A stretch of 64,000 nt of DNA. It comes from SZAS-18 sp038322235 (GTDB lineage Bacteria; Verrucomicrobiota; Verrucomicrobiia; Chthoniobacterales; SZAS-18). The stretch spans positions 1 to 64,000 of the forward strand of contig JBBQFQ010000005.1 of the NCBI GenBank assembly GCA_038322235.1. Reading direction: 5' to 3'. This document shows, piece after piece, positions 7,858 to 15,903 of the stretch (the first letter of the stretch is position 1; each line of letters begins with the position of its first letter). The position numbers were made by a program, and so were the translations under genes. The notes below the pieces were generated by a model. The model saw only the letters and a program-made list of their open reading frames with translations, was not told the DNA's origin and did no database searches.

Positions 7858-9711
7858 TCAGGCCGCTGGCTCCGGGGAACCCAGCGTGGGATCGTGCGCC
7901 GGAATGTGGTGGCCGGTGCCGGAAGTGCCCAAATACGCGTTGATCACGCGATCGTTGGTCTGAATCTCGGCCGGGGTACCTTGCGCGATTTTCTGGCCGA
8001 AATCGAGCACCGTAATCTCGTCGGATATCGCCATCACAAGGTCCATGTGATGCTCGATGAGGAAGACCGTGACCCCGGCGCCGCGCACCTTGCGGATGAT
8101 GGCCTCCATTTCGCCAATTTCCCCGGAGGTAAGACCCGCCGCCGGTTCGTCGAGGAGGAGAAGACTGGGGTCAGACCCCAGAGCGCGCGCGATCTCGAGC
8201 AGTCGCTGTTTGCCGTAGGGAAGGTTCTTGGCGCGTTCCTCCGCGAGATGGCCGATACCCACGAAATCCACGAGGGCCAGGGCCCGCATCCGCGCATCCG
8301 ATTCCTCGCGCTTGGCGCGCTTGGTCCGGAGAACGATGTCGAGGAAACCGCCCTTAAAGCTGTGGTGCAAGCCGACCATGACGTTGTCCACCACGGTCAT
8401 GTCGCCGAAGAGCGCCACGTTTTGGAAGGTCCGCGCGATGCCGAGTCCGCTGATTCGATCGGGGGCACCCGTGATCCGATTGCCGCGCAGCAAGACGTCG
8501 CCTGAAGTGGGTACGTAAATGCCGGTGATTAAATTGACCGTGGTCGATTTCCCCGAACCATTTGGACCGATGAGCGCGTGGATCTGGCCACGTTTCACCA
8601 CCATGTCGAGTTTGTTGACCGCGGTGAGACCGCCGAACTTGATGGTGAGTTCCTTGAGTTCAAGGAGTGCGTCGCCGATGGGCGTCTGGAGGGCTTCCGG
8701 CCGCAGCTTTACCGCAGGCACGGCCGACTTGAGTTTTTCAGCCGCCGAAATTGCGGCATGTCCGGGTAACCGTTTCGGGATGAAACGGTCTCCAATGTTG
8801 TGCAGCAGTCCCACGACTCCACGGGGCAGAAAATAAAGCGTGAAGAGGAGCAGACCCCCGTAAATCGCCAGCCGCCAATCGTTGATGAAATTGAAGAGGT
8901 CGGGCAGGATGATGATGAAGAACGTGCCAAGGACGTTCCCCAAGATCGAACGCGTGCCGCCGAAGATGAGCATGATGAGGAAGCTCACGGACAGCTCGAA
9001 CGAAAAAGTGGGGGGGCCGATGTACTTGTCGACATGCGGGAAAAACGCGCCCGCGAAACCGGTGAGGGCGGCGCTGGTGACAAACGCGGAGAGCTTGAAA
9101 CGAAAGCGGCTCACGCCCGAGCAGGCGGCGGCAATCGGACTCTCCTTGAGCGCTTCAAACGAGCGGCCCCAGTAACTCGTGACAATCCCGTGTTTCATCA
9201 GCAACGCGAGAACCGTGAAGGGGAAGACGATGTAGAGAAAGTAATTCCCGTCGAAACTGGTGCCGAAGTAGTTAAGCCGGGGGATCTCCCGGATGCCGGA
9301 GGAACCCTTCGTCAGCCAGACCGTTTCGTTCATGAACGTCTGGATGATGATGCCGAAAGCGATGGTGGAGACCGCGAGATAAGGCCCCTTCAGGCGCAGG
9401 GCTGGCACTCCCAAAATCACGCCGAAGACCGCACCGAGGAGCGTGGCCACGATCACGCAGACGGGAAAGGGCGCCTGGAGCTTCCACATCATGATGGCTG
9501 ACGTGTAAGCACCCACCGCAAACAATCCGGCATGACCTGCTGAGACGTCCCCGGAATACCCCACCACGAGGTCCAACCCGGCCACAATGATGACGTAGAT
9601 GCAGACCTTTCCGAGGACGGAATGCACCATGTACTCGTTGTGATAAAAGAGCGGGATGCACGCGAGTCCGAGGACAATCAGCGTGACACCGAAGCGGCGG
9701 ATAAAATCCAT
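7858..9711 (-). CDS. livM-livG: Fused LivM permease - LivG ATPase
   Basis: A protein of 617 residues that joins two subunits usually made from separate genes. Residues 1 to about 320 form the LivM permease with eight or more hydrophobic segments and the family phrases GYSGDVSAGHAGLFAVGAY and LRLKGPYLAVSTIAFG. After a linker of about 40 residues (KLKSAVPAVKLRPEALQTP), residues about 365-617 form the LivG ATPase: Walker A GPNGSGKSTTVNLITG, LivG-type signature LPYGKQRLLEIARAL, Walker B LLLLDEPAAGL and H-loop LIEHHMD. No stop codon or frameshift lies between the parts and both retain all key motifs, so this is a true fusion. It would tether one ATPase to one permease in the heterodimeric importer with LivH and LivF. 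Confidence 0.92.
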   Translation of the reverse strand: MDFIRRFGVTLIVLGLACIPLFYHNEYMVHSVLGKVCIYVIIVAGLDLVVGYSGDVSAGHAGLFAVGAYTSAIMMWKLQAPFPVCVIVATLLGAVFGVILGVPALRLKGPYLAVSTIAFGIIIQTFMNETVWLTKGSSGIREIPRLNYFGTSFDGNYFLYIVFPFTVLALLMKHGIVTSYWGRSFEALKESPIAAACSGVSRFRFKLSAFVTSAALTGFAGAFFPHVDKYIGPPTFSFELSVSFLIMLIFGGTRSILGNVLGTFFIIILPDLFNFINDWRLAIYGGLLLFTLYFLPRGVVGLLHNIGDRFIPKRLPGHAAISAAEKLKSAVPAVKLRPEALQTPIGDALLELKELTIKFGGLTAVNKLDMVVKRGQIHALIGPNGSGKSTTVNLITGIYVPTSGDVLLRGNRITGAPDRISGLGIARTFQNVALFGDMTVVDNVMVGLHHSFKGGFLDIVLRTKRAKREESDARMRALALVDFVGIGHLAEERAKNLPYGKQRLLEIARALGSDPSLLLLDEPAAGLTSGEIGEMEAIIRKVRGAGVTVFLIEHHMDLVMAISDEITVLDFGQKIAQGTPAEIQTNDRVINAYLGTSGTGHHIPAHDPTLGSPEPAA

Positions 9712-9764
9712 GCTGGGGGAAACAGGGAGGGGAAAAGCGGCGAGGGAACGCGGGGGATCAGGTG

Positions 9765-10667
9765 TCAGACCTTTTTGATCGCGGCCTTGCCGAAAAGGCC
9801 GTCGGGCTTGAGGAGGAGAATCGCGATCAAAAGAATAAACCCAGGGGTATCCTTGTAGCCGGTCGAGACATACCGCGCGGTGAGCTGCTCGCTCAGTCCC
9901 AGGATCAGGCCGCCGGCGATGACGCCCAGACCGGAGTTCAAGCCGCCGATGACCGAAACGGCGTAAGCCTTGACGCCCAGGAGCGCGCCCATCGTCGAAC
10001 TGACAAAGGTCAAGGGGGCGACGAAAACGCCGCCCATCGCGGCAATCGCGCAGCTGACCATGAACGAGAAGGCGATGACGACAGGCACATTGATGCCCAT
10101 CAGCGAAGCCGCATCCTTGTCCGCCGCCACGGCCGTGACGGCTTTGCCGAGGAGAGACTTCCGGCGAAAGAGTTCGAAGGCCACCATGACGAGCGTAGCG
10201 GCCACGATGATCATCACCTCGGGCGGGTTAATGTTCAGCTTGCCGCCAAAAAATTCCCACGGGTCACGGCCGAAAGGACTCGTGATGGGGTAGTCGTCGG
10301 TGCCCCACACGCGTTCCGCCACGTTGCGCGCCACGATCCCCAGCGAAATGGTCGCCAGAATCCAGCTCACGTCCGAGCCTGTGCGGAGGGCGGGTTTGAT
10401 CGCGACGTATTGCAGGATCACAGCGAGGAACGCGCCGACCACCGCCGCCGCCATCACCGCCAGAACCCACCAATGCCAAGGGGGCATTTTGCGCCCGAGA
10501 ATCGAGAGACTGACGAAGGCGCCCAGCATGAGAAAGTCTCCCTGCGAGAAGTTGAGTGTCTTCGAGGTGGAAAAAGTGATGTTGTAGCCAAATGCGATCA
10601 ACGCGTAAACCATCCCCAGGGCGACGCCGCTGAAGAGGAGTTGGACGAGTTCGGCGGAAAAGTTCAT
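9765..10667 (-). CDS. livH: Branched-chain amino-acid ABC transporter permease LivH
   Basis: A protein of 300 residues rich in hydrophobic segments. It has the LivH-type N-terminus LVQLLFSGVALGMVYALIA followed by FGYNITFSTSKTLNFSQGDF, the conserved motif near the first cytoplasmic loop, and a C-terminal VIAGGLILGLSEQLTARYV. It forms the membrane channel with LivM. It is separated from the downstream livM-livG gene by 53 bases and from the upstream livK by 166 bases that contain a strong hairpin, which would let the binding protein be made in excess over the membrane subunits. Confidence 0.93.
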   Translation of the reverse strand: MNFSAELVQLLFSGVALGMVYALIAFGYNITFSTSKTLNFSQGDFLMLGAFVSLSILGRKMPPWHWWVLAVMAAAVVGAFLAVILQYVAIKPALRTGSDVSWILATISLGIVARNVAERVWGTDDYPITSPFGRDPWEFFGGKLNINPPEVMIIVAATLVMVAFELFRRKSLLGKAVTAVAADKDAASLMGINVPVVIAFSFMVSCAIAAMGGVFVAPLTFVSSTMGALLGVKAYAVSVIGGLNSGLGVIAGGLILGLSEQLTARYVSTGYKDTPGFILLIAILLLKPDGLFGKAAIKKV

Positions 10668-10785
10668 GAGTGAATATTTACGGAGGCAAAAGGCTTCTGT
10701 GGCAAAGAAAGTCCCATGTCCAGCCTCCCGTTAACGGCCGAGGCAAAAAATGCCAGGCCGGCGGCTGGAAGAAACCCAAACCCAG

Positions 10786-10815
10786 CCCGCCGGGCGCCAT
10801 CCGAGCGCCGGCGGG
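10786..10815. terminator. Strong intergenic hairpin between livK and livH
   Basis: The arms CCCGCCGGGCGC (10786-10797) and GCGCCGGCGGG (10805-10815) pair over 11 bases with one bulged G and a 7-base loop. It lies 18 bases past the livK stop in the direction of transcription. No U-run follows, so it is more likely an mRNA-stabilising or attenuating structure than a full terminator. Such hairpins after a binding-protein gene commonly protect the upstream message and lower downstream expression. Confidence 0.6.
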
Positions 10816-10833
10816 GGGGCGAATTGGAGACGA

Positions 10834-12000
10834 CTAGTTGGCCGGCGCGATGCGGCTGTTCTTGATCATTCCCAGCTGACCGGCTTCGCGCTTCAGGGCG
10901 ACGTGATCGGTCACGCTGAACGGCTTGTTGTAGGTCGTCGAAACGCCTTCGATCGAGCCGCTCAGGGCGCAGAGCGCGTCCCGGATGGCCTTGCCGTCCG
11001 TGTTGCCCGCCTGCTTGATCGCGGCCGCGAGGATGTAGATGGAATCATACCCCTGCGCCGCCGACATGGCGGACGGGATCCGGCCGTCTTCGGGCTTGTA
11101 CTCTTTGACGAACTCGCCGATGAACTTCTTCTGCTTGTCCGTCTTGGCGGCATCCTGAATGAAGGCCTGCGCGAGGAAGGTGCCTTCGCCGTTCGAACCA
11201 GCGTTGTCGATGTAATTCGACATCGACATGGTCCAGGAGCCGTACATCGGCACATTCCAGCTGATCTTCTTCCGGCCGTTGGCGACCTGGGCGTCCTCCG
11301 GCCCGATCCCGTAAACGATGAGCACATCCGCTCCGGCGGCCCGCGCCTCCTGCAGCTGCGGGGTCATGTCGGTATCTTTGATCTTGAACTTGCCGACATA
11401 GACCGGCTTGACGTTACGCTTGGCGAGTTCCTTTTCGACGAACTCCCGGCCGCTTTGGCCGTAGTTGGTGTCGTCGGCCAGGATGGCCACTTTCTTGTAG
11501 TGCTTTTTGTCGATGACTTCGCTGACGAGGACATCGGACTGGATGGTGTCGTTGAGGCTGATCGAGAACAGGTAGTTGTCCTGGTCCTTACCCTCACCGT
11601 CCTTGAAGTATTCGTTCACGATGATGCCCGTGGCGACATTGATGATGCACGGGACCTTTTTCTCGATCGGATAGCGCACGCTGGCCTTGGCGACGCCGGT
11701 GTTGATGTAGCCGGTGATGGCCACAACCTTCTGGCTTTCGATGAGTTCCTGCGTGAGTTGTGCGCCGCGCTCGTTGGTGGAGGTGTCATCGCGCTCGACG
11801 AGTTCTATCTTGCGACCGAGCACGCCGCCGGCCGCGTTGATTTCCTTGGCGGCCATCCGCGCGCCATCGCGCATCGATGCACCCATGGGGGTGGATCCGC
11901 CAGTGTATGGTCCAATGACGCCGATCTTGATCGGCTCCTGGGCGAGGGCCGACGCGGCGAGCGCGAAGGCGGGAAGAAGGGTAAGGATGCGCTTTAGCAT
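10834..12000 (-). CDS. livK: Branched-chain amino-acid ABC transporter substrate-binding protein (LivK/J-like)
   Basis: A protein of 388 residues starting MLKRILTLLPAFALAASALAQ, a clear signal peptide with cleavage after ALA. The mature protein follows the type I periplasmic binding fold: IKIGVIGPYTGGSTPMG at the start, GARMAAKEINAAGGVLGRKIELVERDD, then VVAITGYINTGVAKASVRYP and VAILADDTNYGQSGREFVEKEL between the two lobes. It captures the amino acid or amide in the periplasm and delivers it to LivH/LivM. It is the first gene of the liv cluster. The 410 bases upstream (12001-12410) contain no gene; they should hold the promoter and contain heptad blocks C and D. Confidence 0.92.
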   Translation of the reverse strand: MLKRILTLLPAFALAASALAQEPIKIGVIGPYTGGSTPMGASMRDGARMAAKEINAAGGVLGRKIELVERDDTSTNERGAQLTQELIESQKVVAITGYINTGVAKASVRYPIEKKVPCIINVATGIIVNEYFKDGEGKDQDNYLFSISLNDTIQSDVLVSEVIDKKHYKKVAILADDTNYGQSGREFVEKELAKRNVKPVYVGKFKIKDTDMTPQLQEARAAGADVLIVYGIGPEDAQVANGRKKISWNVPMYGSWTMSMSNYIDNAGSNGEGTFLAQAFIQDAAKTDKQKKFIGEFVKEYKPEDGRIPSAMSAAQGYDSIYILAAAIKQAGNTDGKAIRDALCALSGSIEGVSTTYNKPFSVTDHVALKREAGQLGMIKNSRIAPAN

Positions 12001-12212
12001 CTGGGATTTAGGGTTCTAGGGGGTTGGTGGGGAATACGGGTCCGCCGCGAGCCATCCCGCGCGCGCACCCAGTGGGCTTCATCGGGAGGGTCTTTCCCAC
12101 CCCGATAATGGCCGGACGCTAAGTATTGTATTCAAAATGACAACGCCAATGAATGGGGTTCCGGAAGATTTTTCACTTTTCTTCCGCCCAGAAGAAAGGG
12201 GGAAAGAAATCT

Positions 12213-12253
12213 GAACCTCGAACTTCGAACGTTGAACATCGAACTTCGAAGGG
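12213..12253 (+). repeat. Heptad repeat block C (GAACNTY units)
   Basis: Units GAACCTC, GAACTTC, GAACGTT, GAACATC, GAACTTC, GAAGGGC, of the same pattern and polarity as block A. It lies in the 410-base gap between the alcohol dehydrogenase stop and the livK start. Its G-rich end points right, towards block D. The stretch between C and D (12254-12364) is GC-rich and shows no credible ORF. Confidence 0.75.
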
Positions 12254-12364
12254 CGGCAGCGGCGGCGAGCGAAAACCGACGCGAACGCGCGACGGATCGC
12301 CGCCGGGAGAACTTTCAGATGCCGCTACTGCGCCGAAATCGTGCTTGAGACTCTCGCGCTCGCC

Positions 12365-12410
12365 CCTTCGACGTTCGAAGTTCAACGTTCGACGTTCAAC
12401 GTTCGGAGGG
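12365..12410 (-). repeat. Heptad repeat block D, inverted relative to block C
   Basis: On the minus strand the block reads GAACGTT, GAACGTC, GAACGTT, GAACTTC, GAACGTC, GAAGGGG. It abuts the stop codon of the alcohol dehydrogenase gene (12411), as block B abuts livF. C and D together make an approximately 196-base element with inverted ends and no gene inside, which looks like a miniature or non-autonomous version of the A-B arrangement. Confidence 0.75.
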
Positions 12411-13571
12411 CTACCACGCCTCGCGATATAGCGCGACGATCTCGTCCGCGGTGGGAACCACCGGATTGTTCCCCGGACTCCCGGAGGCGAGCGCATCGGA
12501 CGCCATCTTTTCGAGAGAGGCGAAAAAGCGGGTCTCGTTGATCCGGGGATGATCCCGGAGACGCGGAATGGAAAGTTCGAGATTCAAACCTTCGAGGGCA
12601 TCGACTAGCGCGTTCGCCGCGGCCTCTGCCGAATGACCATCGGTGGCCGCCCGAAAGACGCGGGCGATCCGGGCATATCGCTCCAGCGCACCCCGGAGGG
12701 AAAAGCGAGTCACGGCCGGCAGCAGCATCGCGTTGGAGATGCCGTGCGGGACGTGGAAGAGCGCTCCGATCGGCCGGCTCATCCCATGGACAAGGGCGAC
12801 GCTCGCATTCCCGAATGCCATGCCCCCCTGACACGCCGCGAGCGACATCGCTTCGCGCGCCGGACGATTGGAGCCCTCGTGGACGGCCTTCCGCAGATGA
12901 CGCGCACAGAGGTCGACACACGACAACGCGATCGGGTCCGTCACGCCATTCGCTTTCCGCGAAACGTACGCCTCGATCGCGTGCGTGAGCGTGTCGACCC
13001 CCACCGCCGCCGTGAGGCCAGGCGGCATCGACATCGTCAGCTCGTAGTCCACGAGCGCCACGGCGGGGACGATTTGCACGCTCATGAGCAGCATCTTTTC
13101 GTCGCGAGCGGTGTCGGTAATGACGGAGGCCCGGGTGACCTCGCTCCCTGTCCCGGCGGTGGTCGGAATCGCGATGTGGGGAACTCCGGGCCGGGGAATT
13201 TTCTCGTAGCCCATGAAATCCCGGACGGTCCCGGGATTCGTCGCGAGGACCGCGACCGCCTTGGCACAGTCGATCGGGCTGCCGCCACCCACGCTCACGA
13301 CCAGGTCCGCCTTGGCGGCGCGGAGCGCGGCGAGACCGGCGTCGACGTTCCCGACGGAAGGATCCGGCTGAACCTCCGCAAAGATTTCGACCGCGATGCC
13401 CGCATCCTTCAGCAACGCGACAAACGGCGCGACGACGCCGGATCCGACCATGAACTCATCGGTCACAATCAGCGCGCGGGTGGCGCCAAGGCGTTTCGCG
13501 TGGACGGCCAGCTCGCGGGAGGCTCCGGCGCCGGTCACGACGGACGCCGGGATGTTGAAGGTGACGGGCAT
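12411..13571 (-). CDS. Iron-containing alcohol dehydrogenase
   Basis: A protein of 386 residues of the group III Fe-ADH family. The N-terminal NAD-binding lobe has DLVVSVGGGSPIDCAKAVAV (residues about 88-107), followed by IPTTAGTGSEVTRASVI. The metal site is visible as GVDTLTHAIEAYVS (Asp and His) and SVALVHGMSRPIGALFHVPH (two His). The enzyme oxidises or reduces a primary alcohol/aldehyde pair with NAD(P); the substrate is not predictable. It lies 29 bases downstream of the methylmalonate-semialdehyde dehydrogenase gene on the same strand, so the two are probably co-transcribed and may handle successive alcohol-aldehyde-acid steps. Confidence 0.9.
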   Translation of the reverse strand: MPVTFNIPASVVTGAGASRELAVHAKRLGATRALIVTDEFMVGSGVVAPFVALLKDAGIAVEIFAEVQPDPSVGNVDAGLAALRAAKADLVVSVGGGSPIDCAKAVAVLATNPGTVRDFMGYEKIPRPGVPHIAIPTTAGTGSEVTRASVITDTARDEKMLLMSVQIVPAVALVDYELTMSMPPGLTAAVGVDTLTHAIEAYVSRKANGVTDPIALSCVDLCARHLRKAVHEGSNRPAREAMSLAACQGGMAFGNASVALVHGMSRPIGALFHVPHGISNAMLLPAVTRFSLRGALERYARIARVFRAATDGHSAEAAANALVDALEGLNLELSIPRLRDHPRINETRFFASLEKMASDALASGSPGNNPVVPTADEIVALYREAW

Positions 13572-13600
13572 GGCGGTCGGCTCTCCGAAGATGATTTAGG

Positions 13601-15085
13601 CTACCAGCCCATCGTGCGCCGGTAGTCTCCGTCCCAGCGGCTGAGGACCATCTTCGTGCGGGTGTAGAAGAGCACGCCTTCGTTCCCCATCACGTGGAGG
13701 TCTCCGTAGAACGAGCCGTTCCAGCCGCTAAACGGGAAGAGCGCGGGCGCGGCGGGGACGCCGACGTTCACGCCGATCATTCCAGCCGGCATATCGCGCA
13801 CGAACTGCCGCGCGCTGCCGCCGCTGGACGTGAAGATCGAGGCGCCATTGCCGAAGCTGAGCTCCCCCATGATCTTAATCGCCTCCTCCAGCGTCTTCGG
13901 GCGGAGCATGGAGAGCACGGGCCCAAACATTTCGTCGCGGAAGAGCTTCATGCCCGGCTCGACATGGTCGAAGAGCGTGGGCCCGACGAAGAATCCCTTC
14001 TCCATCGCCACCTTCCGACCGTCGCGCACGAGCTTCGCGCTCGTCGTCGTGCCGGCCGTGATCATCTCGCGCAGACGCGTCTGCGCGGCGCCATCGATGA
14101 CTGGACCCATGCCTGCCTCGGGGTTCTTGCTGGTGTCGTCGAGCTTCAGCGCGTCCATCGCGCCAGCCAGCCGGTCGCGCAGATCATCGGCCACCTCCCC
14201 CACCCCCATGAGAACGGAACCCGCCATGCAGCGCTGACCCGCGCAGCCGAAGGCGCTGCCCATGATCGCGCGCAGGGTCGGCTCCGGCTCGGCGTCGGGC
14301 ATGACAAGCAAAACGTTCTTCGCTCCGCCGGCGGCCTGGACGCGCTTGCCGTTGGCGCACCCGAGCGCGTAGACGTGACGCGCGACCGGAGACGAGCCGA
14401 CAAAGCTGACGGCCGCGATCTTCGGATGCGTGAGCAGCGTGTCGACCACTTCGCGTCCGCCGTGGACGACGTTGAAAACGCCTTCGGGAAGCCCGGCTTC
14501 CGTGAAGAGCTCGGCCATCCGCATGGAGGTGAGCGGCACCTTCTCGCTGGGCTTCAGGACGAAGGTGTTTCCGCAGGCAATCGCGAGCGGGAACATCCAG
14601 AGCGGCACCATGGCCGGGAAATTGAACGGCACGATGCCGGCGCAGACCCCGATGGGCTCGCGGCTGGTCATTCCATCCATGCCTTCGGCGAGCTGGGCGA
14701 TGCCGTCTCCCTTCAGGATCGACGGAAGCGCGCAGGCCCACTCGATGCATTCGATCCCGCGGCGGACGTCGCCCTTCGCTTCCTCGAGCGTCTTCCCGTT
14801 TTCGCGCGTCACGAGTTGGGAAAGCGCGAGGAAGTTTGCCTCCATCAGCTCCCGGTACTTGAAGAGGATGCCGACCCGCTTCGTGACCGAGGTCTTTGAC
14901 CAGGATTGAAAAGCCTTCGCGGCCGCCTCCACCGTGGTATCGACGTGAGCCGCGTTCAGCATCGGCGTGAGCGCGATGACCTCACCGGTCGAAGGATTGT
15001 GCACCTCCTGGAAGGTGTCGGCGTTGGGAGTCAGGAACTTCCCGTCCCTCAGGACAGGAACGACGGGGGCGGAGGTGGTGCTCAT
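13601..15085 (-). CDS. mmsA: CoA-acylating methylmalonate-semialdehyde dehydrogenase
   Basis: A protein of 494 residues of the aldehyde dehydrogenase superfamily, MmsA/IolA branch. It has the MMSDH-type sequence PIGVCAGIVPFNFPAMVPLWMFP, the nucleotide-site phrase VSFVGSSPVARHVYALG, AAGGAKNVLLVMPDA in place of the glutamate of ordinary ALDHs, and the catalytic cysteine in FGCAGQRCMAGSVLMG (about residue 288). The family converts methylmalonate or malonate semialdehyde to propionyl- or acetyl-CoA in valine, beta-alanine or inositol breakdown. Next to a branched-chain importer, valine use is plausible, but no other valine-pathway gene is present in the window. It is the upstream member of a likely two-gene operon with the Fe-ADH. 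Confidence 0.92.
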   Translation of the reverse strand: MSTTSAPVVPVLRDGKFLTPNADTFQEVHNPSTGEVIALTPMLNAAHVDTTVEAAAKAFQSWSKTSVTKRVGILFKYRELMEANFLALSQLVTRENGKTLEEAKGDVRRGIECIEWACALPSILKGDGIAQLAEGMDGMTSREPIGVCAGIVPFNFPAMVPLWMFPLAIACGNTFVLKPSEKVPLTSMRMAELFTEAGLPEGVFNVVHGGREVVDTLLTHPKIAAVSFVGSSPVARHVYALGCANGKRVQAAGGAKNVLLVMPDAEPEPTLRAIMGSAFGCAGQRCMAGSVLMGVGEVADDLRDRLAGAMDALKLDDTSKNPEAGMGPVIDGAAQTRLREMITAGTTTSAKLVRDGRKVAMEKGFFVGPTLFDHVEPGMKLFRDEMFGPVLSMLRPKTLEEAIKIMGELSFGNGASIFTSSGGSARQFVRDMPAGMIGVNVGVPAAPALFPFSGWNGSFYGDLHVMGNEGVLFYTRTKMVLSRWDGDYRRTMGW

Positions 15086-15214
15086 AGAGAGGGAAAGAAC
15101 TGCTCCGACTTTTCGGCCCCTCCGCGCAAAGTCCAGCCGCAGTTCGGCGGAATTCGCGGCAGAACAAAGTGGCGGGCGGGAACGAGAAGCAAAGCTCGAG
15201 CGAACCGACCGGGA

Positions 15215-15835
15215 TCAATGACTGGCGTCCGTGATCGCCGGATGCGCCGCGATCAGGCGCAGCGCGGCGGCGAGCAGGGTCCGACCCGGTTCCATGCGCG
15301 GCCAGGGCGAGGCGCCACTCGGATGCGGCAGCGGGATCACATCGAAGCTCACGCCGGCGCGGGTGGCGCGAAAGCTCCGGCCCACGAGTTCGTCGAGCTT
15401 TGCTTCGGGGAGGAAGGCGCGGATCGCGAGCTTGCCGATGGGGATCACCAGTTCTGGGCGAAGGAGCGCGATTTCGGCATCGAGCCAGGTGGCGCAGCCG
15501 GCGATCTCATCCGGCGCGGGCACCCGGTCTCCCCCACCCGCCTTCTTCCCGGGAAAACATCGGCAGACGGCTGCCATGTACAAGCGCGAGCGATAGTCCG
15601 CCTCGCTCCAGCCGAGGCCTTCCTGGAACCAGCGAAAAAGGGTGCGACCTGCCGTCCACGCAAAGGGCCGGCCGACCTTCGGCTCGCGATCGCCGGGCGC
15701 CTGACCCACATGCAACACGCGGCTCCAGACCGGTCCGCCGCTGACGGGCGCAGATTCCATGCGCGGACACCGCCGGCACGCGAGCAGAGCCTCGACGTGC
15801 GCGGCGAGAGAATCGGAAACGGGTCGGGCGGACAC
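15215..15835 (-). CDS. Uracil-DNA glycosylase superfamily protein (family 4/5-like)
   Basis: A protein of 206 residues with a GTG start. N-terminal CRRCP and a later VCRCFPGKK suggest cysteines that in family 4 and 5 enzymes bind a 4Fe-4S cluster. Motif 1 is GQAPGDREPKVGRPFAW, close to the family pattern GEAPGxxExxxGxPF, and motif 2 is PLPHPSGASPW. These enzymes remove uracil, or related deaminated bases, from DNA. The usual motif-2 Asn/Arg after HPS is replaced by GAS, so substrate range is uncertain. It lies between mmsA and purF with 67-130 base gaps and appears to be a single gene. Confidence 0.85.
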   Translation of the reverse strand: MSARPVSDSLAAHVEALLACRRCPRMESAPVSGGPVWSRVLHVGQAPGDREPKVGRPFAWTAGRTLFRWFQEGLGWSEADYRSRLYMAAVCRCFPGKKAGGGDRVPAPDEIAGCATWLDAEIALLRPELVIPIGKLAIRAFLPEAKLDELVGRSFRATRAGVSFDVIPLPHPSGASPWPRMEPGRTLLAAALRLIAAHPAITDASH

Positions 15836-15903
15836 GGGCCGCGAAGAAAGCGGCGTTCCGTCGCGAACCCAAACGAAAATCGGCGCTCGGCGGCCCCGGC
15901 TGT

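Noticed and set aside
8164..8182. Perfect dyad CTGGGGTCAGACCCCAG inside the livG part
   Set aside because: It encodes the expected LGSDPSLL of the ATPase. Similar dyads occur as repeats in other genomes, but here it is within conserved coding sequence and probably chance.
9755..9780. Rho-independent terminator AGGTGTCAGACCTTTTT near the livH stop
   Set aside because: The T-run is on the plus strand while the liv genes run on the minus strand, and the sequence is inside the end of livH.
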